The notes under the pieces: model-generated
Told to the model about the DNA's origin: nothing
Databases searched by the model: none
What the model saw: only the letters and a program-made list of their open reading frames with translations
Shown: positions 23,647-35,133 of the stretch, piece by piece
Layout of the letters: each line of letters begins with the position of its first letter
How positions within the stretch are numbered: position 1 is the stretch's first letter
Program-made: the position numbers and the translations under genes
Assembly (NCBI GenBank): GCA_022385755.1
Contig: MU278352.1
Span: 248,001 to 312,000, forward strand
DNA from: Trametopsis cervina
Lineage: Eukaryota; Basidiomycota; Agaricomycetes; Polyporales; Irpicaceae
DNA length: 64,000 nt
Direction: 5' to 3'

Positions 23647-23694
23647 CGGAAACAGACAATGGTTAAGCGATCGGCCATCCATTGTCTGTTTCCG
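23647..23694. repeat. Perfect 16-bp inverted repeat with 16-nt loop
   Basis: The left arm CGGAAACAGACAATGG (23647-23662) and the right arm CCATTGTCTGTTTCCG (23679-23694) are exact reverse complements separated by 16 nt. They would form a stable hairpin in RNA or a cruciform in DNA. It could be a remnant of a small inverted-repeat transposon or a structured RNA; the sequence does not decide. Confidence 0.85.
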
Positions 23695-24231
23695 TACACA
23701 CCCATGCTAGCTAAGTTTGTGGTCCCCGCGAGTGGCGACTGGTAGCCTCGTGTCTTATGCTCCCGGCCAGATGGCGACTGTGCCACTCACCTGAGTTCAT
23801 TGTTGTGCCTCACTCCCTCACGTTGCATTAGAAACAATCTTCTAGACCTGCAAATAATAGGATTGAGTAACTGAGAGTGAACTTGATTGCGATCGAGGGT
23901 GCATCCATCATCGCGGGACCGAGAATCTGGCAGGTATCTGTAAGTTCCTTTAAAGGCCGCACATAAAGTTCCTTCCACCGGAGTGACCCCTACACCATCG
24001 CTCGCCCGAAGCTTTGCACTCTACGGTTCGTTCGGGCACTCAGCGGCTACTTTGTTATAACTGACCCGTCTGTGGCAGCTCCCGTACACGTACATACCCA
24101 TAACTCGAGGGCGTACTCACCTCGCACATCGAGTGGCACAAACGTTGTGAGTGAACCCATTGTACCCCTTGTCCGCCGCGACCTGACCAGCCTATGGCCA
24201 GTCTATCCAGTATTCCATCCCCTATCGCACA

Positions 24232-25829
24232 ATGTTCTGTTCACCCGAAGAGGAGCATGCGAAGCCCCTGCGCATCATCGCCCCTACACCGACTCATTAT
24301 CGAAAGTCGACTTCGCTGCCACGTACTTCGCGTCGCCAGGCGGAGCCCAAGAAGGTCCCCAGGCCTCGAAACGCCTTCATCATCTTCAGATGCGAGAAAA
24401 TCCAGTCTCTGCACTCGCAGAGCACCGCAGGCATGGACCGGCCTGCCACTCCTGAGAAGACGCTCTCCAAGCGGGCTGGCGCGGCGTGGCGTCTGCTCCC
24501 CGCGGATGAAAAGGAACGGTTTCGCGAGATGGCGGAACAGGAGCGTCGGGAGCACTTGAAGAAGTATCCCGATTATCGCTATCAGCCCAACCGCTCCAAG
24601 GCCTCGAAGCCACGCACCTCAGGCCCGCCCAGTCGTCGAGAGCAGGTCGAGTCCCTGGTCATGCGCTCTTGTTCGTCGGCACATAACGCGGATTCGTCCG
24701 AGTCTGGGGAGTCTGCGTGTCCGAGTCCCGCCAGCGAGAGAAGCTCGTCCCCTGAGCCTTTCCTTGCGCCGAACTGGACAAACGAGTATGATCCTAGACC
24801 CACTGCGCATCGCCGGTCAATGTCAACGGGGCATCTGCACTTGGAAAACGTGACGGACCCCTACCCCTTCTCCCGCACCTACTTCATTGAGCCGACATCT
24901 TGCGTCTCGAGCCCCGGGCCTGGCCCTCACCGCACTTTCATGCGCTCAAGCACTGCGAGCGATAGGTCTTATTCCCCTGTCGATGCAATCCCCTCGCCGA
25001 ATTGCTTCGACTACGACTACTGTGGCGCAGCGGGCTCATTTCCCTCATTGGCTTCGCACAGCTCCTCGCTCTCTTTGCCTGACCTTGTCGCGTTCTCCGA
25101 AAACTTGGTTCTGGACGACGGGAACAGTTCCGTAAGTCACGCTTCTTTGGCTCGGTCTCATGGTCCATGCTTAGTTGCATCGTGTAGGGCTTCTCCACAC
25201 CGCAATCATCGCCGGCAACGTCCGTGCATGAACAACACATGGAGCACTTCCTGCCCACCCAGGCTGAGATCCCCCAAAGTTCACTGTTCCACCGTCGCCA
25301 GCGATCGAACACGGCGCCGAGCACAATCTCGCCACTGACCGCGGTGGCCACTTCAATGCCCGGGTGGAACAGCGGCGTGACCGCCACGGGTGTTGCTTCA
25401 TCCTGCCTTCCGACATTCTCTATTTCCCCGGTAGAGGATGGCTACACTGCTACCGCTGCTTCATCAGTACGGAGGCAGTCGCAATTGATGGAGGGCATGG
25501 GTGGCGCGGTCACTTACGAAGAGGTTTACCAACTCCAGGACCAGGGATCCTTCGGCTCTTCGTCAGCTCTGACCGTGCCCGAGGGTGAGATCGACCTCGA
25601 TCGCACACCACGCCGAGCCGACTTTCCATCAAATATTCACACCCAGCCCATTAGCACCCCGATGCCGCAGTTCCCTAGCGCGAACTATGCCCTGCAGTCG
25701 TACACTGCTGGTCTAGACGACCTCAATATCTCCGCCGCCACCAATCTACCTTTCGAGCTGTCGCCCTCGGCGCATTCGTCATTCGACGATCTTGACTTCG
25801 GCGAGTTCCTTGTCATGAACAATTATTAG
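24232..25829 (+). CDS. MATA-type HMG-box transcription factor
   Basis: Exons 24232-25131 and 25188-25829 encode 513 residues. The HMG box covers about residues 40-125: VPRPRNAFIIFRCEKIQ, then KTLSKRAGAAWRLLPADEKE, then FREMAEQERREHLKKYPDYRY. An ~18-residue loop lies between the first two helices. The PRPxNAFIIFR start and YPxYRY end are typical of sequence-specific (MATA/ROX1-like) HMG proteins rather than abundant HMGB types. The remainder is Ser/Pro-rich with acidic patches and ends SSFDDLDFGEFLVMNNY, a possible activation segment. Related basidiomycete proteins (Prf1, Pcc1 and similar) regulate mating and fruiting genes. No homeodomain or pheromone genes lie nearby, so this is not a mating-type locus. 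The exact orthology is not established. Confidence 0.85.
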
Positions 25830-26786
25830 GGAGCTGTGACGCAGGAGTTCAGACGCACCTTTTTCTTTTCTTCTTTTCCTTGCTGTTTTTCTTCTGCCCT
25901 CATTCCTATCTACATAGACGGGCACCTTCGAAAGGACACCATACCCAGTGCTCGCCTTCTTCGCCGTTGCTGTATGCTTTTTGACAACGTAGCGTGTACC
26001 AAACCGTTTCTCCATGCCGTGTGTATCTGTGTACTATATTTACAATATAGCGTATATTGTGGTCGTTTCAATGCTGATAAATTGACGTAGCTTTCCTGCG
26101 TTGCTACCCAGATTTTGAGCAGTTTTGGACTTCAGCTCGGGGAGCTCTGCGTCAATGTGTGATGTCCCGACAACCAGTCGCTCTTATCAGACTCACTTCA
26201 GAGAGCCGCCATCTGAATATAAAGACCGTAAGTTGCCACCCTATGCGCATACAGTAAGGCGGGACTTGCCCAACCCTTCGTTTGCTTCGTGTTGCGTTGT
26301 CACGGTGGAGAACGCCATTATCAGCAACTACGGCCATGCCATTTCTTTGCTGACGGACAGCAAGTTCTAGTAAAACACACGGGTGAAACCAGGCTGTACA
26401 CCATGTTTGAAGTACCGGGTCGCTGGGGAAGCGGAGACAGAGGCTGAAACGGCGGAGAGCGCTCTCAAACATAGTCGTCCCAAATTGGCCCGAGAGGCGG
26501 AGGTGCTGCCCCGCCTCATCGTTCCCACGCCTCAATACGCCCATCCAAGGCCGTTCGGCGTTCCCGGTCATGCTACCGTTGACTGCAACAGCCCACAATC
26601 CTCAACAACCCGCCGACGTGCTGTTTCGCACTTGCCATATACCCTTCATCTTGTTCGACCATCGACGCATGCTCAGATCTCCCAAGTCTCAGTAAGGAAC
26701 TCAACATCTCCCCAACGGCCTATCGGGACCTGTAGTGGCACAAAGTGGTATCATAGAGCACGACCTGCACGACCTACGCAAGCTAC
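25830..26786. other. Intergenic, HMG-box gene to membrane protein gene
   Basis: The first ~250 bp are T-rich and probably the 3' untranslated region. A 148-codon + strand frame (26383-26829) overlaps the start of the next gene in another frame and is not called. Nothing else is recognised. Confidence 0.6.
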
Positions 26787-27654
26787 ATGCCAGCCATCAC
26801 CCTCAATAACGGTCTCCGTCTGTCTGTAAGACAAGGAGGGTCGGACCCAGCAGAGCAACAGCCGCCGGTGAGTGTGAGACTCATCATGTCATCAGGGTTG
26901 ATTGGTTAACAAACCCTACGCATCATAACAGGCACCCCCTCCTTTTGCATCTCCATCTCCACCACCACCACCACCAGAACAAAATAACTCAGGCGGTGGC
27001 CTTCCTAAAATAGGCGGCTCTTCGGGTGGCTTTATTGCCCTCGTCGTCGCCCTCTCATGCATCATACTCTTCTCGTGCATCGGCATCTTTGTCCTCATAC
27101 GAAGGCAGGAGGATGACCCGTTCGAGGCTCATGCGCGGAGCGTAACCGCAGGAAAGCGGTTGGACACGAACTACGAAAGACCGCCTGCTTCAAGAGGCAT
27201 CCGAGAAAAGCTCAGAGGGCTCTTTGGAACTCGGAAGATGAAGAGAGAAGGCTGGTTGCGCGCGAATTCGAATGACGACGATACATGGGCTGCCGCGGAG
27301 GACCTTATCCCTCGTCATACGCGAGCAATCTCGCACGATATTGGTGTCAACGACGGAGACATACGCTGGTCAAGCGACATTGCGCCTTCACACCAAAGCT
27401 CGTTCAGGCAAGGCGGGCCAGGCTCGCGATCAACGCTCGCCCATGGGCGCAGCCTCAGCTCGATCAATACGGATCTTCCTGGTTCAGAGCAACCACCCTT
27501 CCCGAATCCGTTCTCATCTTCACCGACATCCATGTATTCGCGAGAGGAGATATCGACATCTCCTCCGAATCCTGAAGGTCGGAATCCTGAGGGCAATAGA
27601 TCAGTGACGATGTTCCCCAATGGCACGAGGTTTAAGGAGTCGCTAGATTTCTAG
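26787..27654 (+). CDS. Single-pass membrane protein of unknown function
   Basis: Exons 26787-26867 and 26932-27654 give 267 residues. The intron has GTGAGT and AACAG borders and joins in phase 0, linking QQPP to a proline run (APPPFASPSPPPPPP). A Gly/Ser spacer precedes one transmembrane helix at about residues 58-84 (FIALVVALSCIILFSCIGIF), followed immediately by a basic stop-transfer IRR. The ~180-residue tail is cytoplasmic-like, hydrophilic and Ser/Pro-rich, with no enzymatic motif. There is no signal peptide, so a type III-like (N-out) topology is inferred. This layout resembles small membrane proteins with Gly/Ser-rich extracellular stalks found widely in basidiomycetes, but I cannot name a family. 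Confidence 0.65.
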
Positions 27655-28952
27655 CTCTCGGTTCTGGTGAATGTGTATTTATTCGTTTGTATCTTTCATT
27701 CAGCTTCGAAGGACTTACATCTCCGTTTCTCTCAATCTTGTAAAGTACACACTCTTGACTCAGTGCTCTGTATCCTTATGTCACTGTAACTCGCTCGCTA
27801 GCATGCGATAAATGCGTCATTATGTACTTATCCCACTCGTTTGTTTGGCCATTTCTGTTTCCTATTACCGTTGCGGACCATATCCGGCGCCTATATACTC
27901 CGTGACGCTGCTTGCTGACTGCGACTGCAGCGTTACGAAGCACAACTTCCTGAAAGTCTGGCCATGGACCAGTGGTCGACTGATTCCTCTACACGAAAGG
28001 CCGTCTGGCCACGATGCGGTCTTGTGACTGAGAATCATCTAGATAGCCCTATCGTAGTGGGATATCAACTCTCACCTTGCTGTGGCCGTCAGTGATTGTC
28101 GCGTTATTCAACTCAAGGTTCTGATTGACCATTCAGTAGCATGGAATTCATGACTGAGTGGCATCCGATGCTATCTTTTCGTACCAGGCTCTGTTAGGCT
28201 CCTTCCCAAAGTCGCCTTGTTGCCACGGTTGTCATGACCTGTCAGTGGCTTTCAAGAGTGGGGGCGACTTCGTAACCTCTCCAGGCTCTCCTCCGTGCGT
28301 GGTTGCGGTTAAATCGACGTTTCACACTAATGACAGCCATCCGTTCTTTACTATATATATAGTTTGAAAGATGATCCCCATCGGACTGTCTATGCTGTTG
28401 GACTGGAACTCTCCCACGGTACTTCGTCCCCGCGACACAGGATAAAAGTGCAACATAGTAAAACTTCTAGTGCCAGGCCACAATGAAGTCCTTTTTCTGG
28501 TCCCACATTCACCGGGGCAGATGTGAAGCAAGACGCGACCGGCGAGATTTCGACTGTCTGATGTATCACTGTCGTCAAGCGCCACGTGGAACTCGTATCC
28601 GGTAAGGGTGCTTTGAGGGCTTTTGGCTGTTCGTTCGCTCATTTTTATCCATTTCTCAGCGGTCAGAATCTTGAGTCCAGGTCCAATGCGAGCACGCATG
28701 TGGGCTATCTTCGGGTCACATCACCCCTCTGGCTGCGCCAGCGTGTTCTGAATTTCCTTCTCGAAATTGGAGAACTTTGGCTCTCGTTTGCTGCACGAAT
28801 CGGAGCCTAAACGCAAGAATTCATGCGGGATATGGGCCTTTATATTCCCTTCGTATCTCTCGAAAAATCACTCCAACCCCCCGTTCTTCCCACCGGAGGG
28901 TCGCTGTCGTTTTCCTGTTCTTCGTTGGGTCTTCCATTGCCGCCCTTCAACC
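27655..28952. other. Intergenic region of 1.3 kb
   Basis: This region holds the presumed 3' end of the membrane-protein gene, an ACTATATATATAG run near 28350, and the ATPase promoter/5' leader. A 125-codon minus-strand frame (28322-28699) has no family resemblance. Confidence 0.55.
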
Positions 28953-31900
28953 ATGTCTGTAGACGAGGCCAGTGGCGAAAAGCTCTCTCATCCTCATGCC
29001 ACAATCCAATTGGAGGAGCTAGAGGCCACAGGCCCACGCGCTGTTGCCTTTGATGAACAAGACCAGGGGGAGATCATCGAGGAGAAAGTCTATCACGGCC
29101 ACCTTCGCCCCAGAGGGGTGGAGATGAAGCGTGAGATCACCAAGGAGGACAAGGAGCTTGCCGCAGCTGGTTATGAGCATCTTGAGGAGCAGAAGACCAA
29201 ACACAAACCGGGTCAGCCGTCTGAGCTCGACAAAGTCGATCTCACCGAGCATGCGCTCGATTTCACTGAGCTTCCGAAGGTCCTCGATACCCATATCGAC
29301 ACTAAAGATCCAGGCGGTTCGATCGGCTTGACGAACGAGGAGGCAAAATCAAGACTTGCGCGCGATGGGCCGAACGTCCTTACTCCCCCAAAGAAGAAAT
29401 CGGCACTACGAAAGGTAAACCTGTCTCCTGTCTCATGAAGACGTGTTCTCATTGGTTGACCGTCTCTTCCTATCAGTACATCGACTGTCTCATGACAATG
29501 TTCAATATTCTTCTCATCATCGCCGGCGTGCTGGAGTATGTACTACTCGGAATTGACTTTAAGGTAAGTCCGACGCTCGTCAGGGTCCGTCGATGATCAT
29601 TAAGCGGTTCTCGTCAACAGGACAGCTTCGCCAATACATACCTCGGTGGCATCCTCATTGCCGTCGCGTTCCTGAATGCATTCATCGAGTTTTATCAGCT
29701 GCAGAAATCCGAGGCTATTCTCGCGTCATTCCTGGCTATGATACCTCCATCTTGTCGTGTTGTTCGTGATGCGACCCTCACGTCGATCCCTGCGGCGGAC
29801 TTAGTCAAGGGTGATGTCGTCCTTGTGGTACGTGTCGCCTCATCAATCAAGAGACCGTCGTTCACCCAGAGTGCGATTCACAGCGGGTTGGTGATAAGAC
29901 ACCTGCTGATTTGATCCTCTTTGCGGCCACTGATCTGAAGGTCGACAATAGCAGTCTCACTGGTGAATCTGAACCTCAGGAACGCTTCCACAAACCCGAC
30001 GGTGCACATGTCCGTCCTGTCGAGGCAGAGAATTTGCTTTTCAACTCCACGCTTGTTGTCAATGGCGAAGGCTGGGGAAGTGAGTATGCGCTTTCAGCTC
30101 GTCGACACGCATCTTAATGGTAGTCTAGTCGTTGTCCGCACCGGCGACCACACTCTGATTGGGCAGATCGCGGCTCTGACCGGTGGCGAGTCTGGAAATG
30201 AAAGTCCGTTGTCTAAAGAAATGTGCGTACCTCTCTCAATCTGGTTTAAGATACGTCTCTGACACTCGGCTCAGCGGTCACTTTGTCATGATGGTGTCCG
30301 TGATTGCCATTCTGTTTGCCATCGTGTTCTTCGTCGTCGGAATTACTACCGCGTACAAGGGAAAAGCAACTCAAACCGTGACATTTGCCGTATCGTACGT
30401 CCTCTGCCGAATCGCTATGGACGTATGTTTACACATGCTTCAGGATATTGGTTGCCTTCGTCCCTGAAGGTCTTCCATCTGTGGTGACGTTGCTGCTCTC
30501 TATCGCTGCAAAACGCATGGCCGCACAAAACGTTCTGGTCAAAGACTTACAGGGTGTCGAGACTCTTGGTTCAGTACGTAAGACGATATCGTCCGAAGGA
30601 CTTCTCACTGATTGCAACATAGTTAACGCTCCTCGCCACCGACAAGACCGGTACTCTCACGAGAAATCAGATGACGGTCACTAACATTTGGAGCGGCGAA
30701 AAGATGTATTCGGCTTTCCAGTCCAACAACGACAGCGCAGACACCTCCTCATTCTCCATAGACGCCCCCGGGATGCGCGAGACGGTTGATATTGCTGCGC
30801 TAAACTCTCGCATCAAGTTTGACAGAACAGACGTGCCTTTCGAGCAGCGCGCTATCCTTGGTGACGCCACGGAGACAGGTTTGATACGTTTCGCCGGTCG
30901 ATACCTCTCCGACTTCGACGCACATACAAAGCAACATCCCAAAGTTTTCGAGATTCCGTTCAATTCAACAAACAAGTGGGCATTAGTTATCGTACGCAGC
31001 TTACTTTCTGAGATGCGAAAGCCCCTCTGACATAGTATCTCTGATGCAGCTAGAGAAGCCGCATAAGAATGGAGAGCTGACAGCGTACATCAAGGGCGCT
31101 CCCGAGCGAGTCTTGGCCAAGTGCACGACATATTTGAAGGATGGCGTAGCTCTACCGATTACCGACGCTTTCCGTAATGAATACGACCTTGCATACAACG
31201 TGAGCAGACTTTGAGAATGTTCAAATTGACTTCTGAAACTTTGCCTGCGTACAGTATATGGCTTCAAGAGGACATCGCGTAATTGCCTGCGCCCAACGTC
31301 TCCTCGCAGAACCTGAATATCACCTCTCGACACCCTTCTCGAAGAACGATGGGGCATACCCAAGCACCGAGTACTGTTTCGTATCTCTGACGTCGCTGGA
31401 AGATCCTCCGAAGCACGGAGTCCGGGAGGCGATTGGCACACTTCGTCTCGCGGGCATCAAGGTTATGATGGTGACCGGTATGTCACTTCGACTTACCGCA
31501 TCTCGCATTTTACTTATATCCCCCATGTAGGTGATCACCCGAAGACTGCGGAGGCTATCGCACGCAAGATCAACCTCATCCTCGGAGACACGAGGGAGAC
31601 TCTTGCAAGCAAAACAGGTCGGCCCATAGAAGAGATCTACGAAGATGAGGTAGATGCTGTTGTTGTTCACGGTGACGACATCGATACTCTGCAAGGATGG
31701 CAATGGGATCAAAGTAAGCTTGCTTTGGTCTTGAGGAAACACGGCCTAATGATCATCGTAGTTTTCTCCAAGCAAGAAATAGTCTTCGCCCGGACTTCTC
31801 CTCAACACAAGCTTGAGATCGGCACGTCCCCTCTTCAGCCCCGTAGAGATTCTGACTGATCTATCTCTCATTAGTAAAACGTGCTCAAGCACTAGGTCAC

Positions 31901-33570
31901 ATTGTCGGAGTGTGAGTGCTGTCAATATGTTTAGTAGCGATCCACTCATGCCTTCTGACAGTACCGGAGACGGTGTCAACGATTCTCCAGCCTTGAAAAA
32001 GGCTGATCTTGGAATTGCCATGAATATCTCCGGGTCAGATGTGTCAAAGGAGGCAGCTAACATGATTCTCCTTGGTGCGAATTCACGCTCGCTGTTATCT
32101 GACCGAGGGCTTATGATAATTTCTGAACAGACGACAACTTCGCTTCTACAGTCAGTGCGTAGAACCGTCACTTGTATTCGAGTGCGGTCCTTAACCGTTC
32201 CATATAGAGGGCGTTGCAGAAGGCCGACAAATCTTCGTCAACCTTAAACGGTCTATTCAGTACACAATCTCGCACAGTACTCCCGAAGTCATCCCACAGC
32301 TGCTCTGTACGTCTCCCCAGCTGATTATACTGTCTATCGTCTTAATATGACTTCTCGACAGACGTAGTCGTTCCTATCCCACTTCCTTTGTCCGCTATCC
32401 TCATCCTTGTCATTGGTACGCATGTCCCGACCAAATCGTACAACGCGGACCTTGATAATACTGTTCATAGATCTTGGATTTGAACTCTTTGTTGCGCTAT
32501 CCTTTGCATGGGACAAGCCTGAAACGAAGGACGGCCTCATGCGCATGAGTCCCAGAAAACCGGTCAACCAGAATTCCATCATGTCTATCAAGAAAAAGGC
32601 TCTCCGCCGCACAAAGACGCTCCTGCGAGACCCCGAAACAAACGAAGTCATTCAGCCTTCCCGCTTTTCTATCTGGAAGAGCAAGCTCATTGCGCCTTTC
32701 ACTCGCAACTTCTGGGAAGAGCGCTTCGAACAGTCTGACGGCGAAACTCTCGTTGACGGCAAGCTCCTGAGTTATGCCTACCTCGAAGCCGGCATGATAG
32801 AGACGATCGGAGCGTGAGTACACTTCTTCGCTTGTTCCTATGAGAGCGCTCTATTGACGTTGGCCCCCAGATTGGTTGCATACTTTGTTGTATTCTGGAA
32901 GGGCGGTTTCTCTCCGTCTGATCTGCGCAAAGCTCAACAGGCTGGCTGTATGTGACTTGTTCGATGATTTCAGACTGCGTTGTTGATACAAGCGTCTTTT
33001 CAGTGTATTTCGCCAAGTCGAGCCCAGACTTCATCAATGGCCGTGGTGAGACTATCGTCGCCTCGAAACAGATTGATGCACTTGCTCAAGCACAGTCCAT
33101 CGTATACCTCTCGGTGTTCATCATACAATGCTTCAATGTGAGCATCTCGTCTTCAATGACCAGGATTTATTTACGAACCTTCCACAGGTCTTCGCCGTCA
33201 AGGCCAAGTTCAAGTTCCCCTTCGGCAAAACTATCGTTGGGAACTACTATAACTTTGCCGGAATCGTTGCTGGGGCCTGCTTGGGCATGTTCATTGTCTA
33301 CACCCCACCCTTACACGTTGTTTTCGGCGGTACGCAGCATCTGTCGCCTCTGTACTGGCTTATTCCCGTCGCTTTCGGCTGCCTATTGCTTGCCTGGGCC
33401 AGTATACGCGTACTACTGATGCGCAGGAGCATCGAAAATCTGCGCGTGAAGGATATCAAGGGGTTGATGATGTGTACGTGACCTTCTACTCGCCCATTTC
33501 GTTAACTATCCACTTACAAGTCAACTTAGTCCCCACCATGCGCACATTGAGCATGCGGTCAAAACACTAG
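28953..33570 (+). CDS. P-type ATPase, Na+/K+-ATPase (type IIC)-like alpha subunit
   Basis: This is a 1162-residue, 22-exon gene. Exons are 28953-29414, 29477-29563, 29621-29827, 29884-30079, 30129-30222, 30275-30394, 30444-30573, 30623-30991, 31050-31199, 31255-31477, 31531-31713, 31762-31821, 31875-31911, 31962-32074, 32131-32154, 32208-32306, 32362-32415, 32471-32813, 32871-32947, 33004-33137, 33188-33473 and 33530-33570. Motifs are [14 protein letters not shown] (actuator), [13 protein letters not shown] (M4 ion site), [14 protein letters not shown] (phosphorylated Asp), [14 protein letters not shown] and KGAPERVL (nucleotide domain) and [20 protein letters not shown] (hinge). [14 protein letters not shown] and IPFNSTNK are closest to animal Na+/K+-ATPases. 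It should pump monovalent cations across a membrane with ATP; the ions carried are not decided by sequence. The ~150-residue charged N-terminal extension is unusual. Intron 12 (31822-31874) has a GC donor. Confidence 0.9.
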
Positions 33571-33798
33571 AGCTTTCAGCCCTTAATCATTGTATGGGAC
33601 GGATACATCACGACATTACAGTCGCTGCTCCACAATCATGTTGCTCTGTTGTTCATGCCTTCACGATAGCTTACGAGGGAGTCACGATTACCTGGATACA
33701 CAGTCTTACCGCTTCATTGTTGGTGTTTCGTCATCAGTCCTTGTAAAGAATATACATCTTGATTGGAATGTTCCTGGTATTTCCTAGACAAATAGCTA

Positions 33799-34646
33799 TT
33801 ATCGGAACATCACTAAACGACGGAATGCTGTTTCGTAACGGTCGGCAGTCCCAGAGAAAACCATCAATGGTTCCCTCGACATTACAAGTATGCCTGTGAA
33901 CACCGGTAAGACGGACGCAGCGACTGTAATCAACCGACGCTTGGCGCTGCTCTTCCAAATTCTGGCGTTGCCTGCTAACCAGGTATTCCATATGATCTGT
34001 AGGCCTTCCGTGGCATGCCACGCAACGCATGCGGTCAGGCCCGTGTACAAGACCCAGTTAGGCAGTGGCCATTGTTGTAGGCCGAACTTCACATATTCGT
34101 AGTCAAGCTCGGCTGGACTGAGGGAAAGGATCGGAGGGCTAGGATCGGATGGGTAGACGCGGTGCAGTAGGTAGTGCGTTGGTAGTAGAAACAACAGACT
34201 GGCATATCCCGCAATTGAAAAGAGACTTCTCAGTCGTCGTGAGGTGCGCTCTCCGAGGACGCGCTTTGCAACAGCGGATAATCCATGTGTGAGTATAGGC
34301 ACCACGACGAGGTATCTGTGACCGAAAGAGGTTTTATAGTATTCCCGCCCTAAGATCTGTAGAGACAGGTAGTTAGCGGCTTCCAAGATATTGCATCGAA
34401 TTGTCACTCACCATCACTTGGGAGGCCAGAGAAGTGCCACCAAGATTGGCTGCGGCCGGTGCGGAAAGGTGGATGAGAACGAATGTAGTTATAAAGGGAG
34501 CTGATCCGTGCGCCAGTTTTGTTAGAATCGACGGCATACTTACTGTCCAAAGGCAAGTTTAGCCGGGCTGCCTGCAAGAATGGGAGGTGAGGGGAGATAT
34601 AACTTACAAGAAGTACGGTTTCTGTACCAAAATGCCAGCAGATCAC
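33799..34646 (-). CDS. MCP1: MCP1-like mitochondrial outer membrane protein (N-terminus unresolved)
   Basis: Secure exons (complement) are 34544-34571, 34412-34500 and 33799-34356. They encode RLNLPLDTPFITTFVLIHL, then APAAANLGGTSLASQVM, then ILGREYYKTSFGHRYLVVV. Up to five membrane segments follow, including SIAGYASLLFLLPTHYLLHRV and LPNWVLYTGLTACVAWHATEG. The double-repeat pattern with histidines matches the MCP1 (MDM10-complementing protein 1, DUF1691) transmembrane domain. MCP1 is linked in yeast to lipid homeostasis and to Vps13 recruitment at mitochondria. An upstream piece ending at 34608 may be the preceding exon, but no ATG can be joined to it in frame, so the start is open. It converges on the ATPase gene 228 bp away. 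Confidence 0.7.
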
Positions 34647-35133
34647 TTTTGAGTCAGGTCTGGTCTATTTGCAGGCGGGTTCGACCTGTCTCTAATCATG
34701 GAGTGAGTATGTCCGCTAGATAAAATATACGGAATGTTTACACTCGCTGTCACCGAAGGAGGTTACTGTAGCAGGCCATGGGTGATCTTAGTTGCGGCAC
34801 CCAGCCGCGGTCACGTGCGCTGTCATTAGCACTAGCACTGCACTAGCACATCACGGCACGGAAATTCAACCTTATAACCCTTACTTAAAACGTTCGCCTC
34901 CGCCAGCTACTGTCAATACAATTATTCCGACCGATGTCTTGACTACAGTACTGGAATATTGGTTGCAGCTTGCGGCTTCGGCAGCGCTGGATAAACCACG
35001 AGCGTCCAACTGGTTACTTCGCACAGCTGCCGCGGGCCTCATTGCTAAAGTGAGCTAACATATAGCTTATTTCATTCCTCCACCTTCACAGCGAATATCT
35101 TCTGCCTTGGCAGCAGAAACCCTGCGTAACGAC
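34647..35133. other. Divergent region, MCP1-like and TMEM19-family genes
   Basis: This region probably contains both promoters. An open + strand stretch (about 34917-35049) could splice (GTGAGC / TTCACAG) in frame onto the TMEM19 gene, but it has no ATG and is not needed by the family model. Confidence 0.5.

Larger units (their letters stand above)
19895..24231. other. Gene-poor block of 4.3 kb
   Basis: No recognisable gene, RNA or transposon was found. Short frames are scattered on both strands. Notable items are an isolated + strand TATATAAG at 20070-20077, a CCACGTGG E-box at 20091-20098, and a perfect inverted repeat at 23647-23694. The last few hundred bases presumably contain the HMG-box gene promoter. 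Confidence 0.5.

Noticed and set aside
26383..26829. 148-codon + strand frame overlapping the membrane-protein gene start
   Set aside because: It runs into the first exon in another frame, while the spliced model with a TM helix and phase-0 intron explains the region better.
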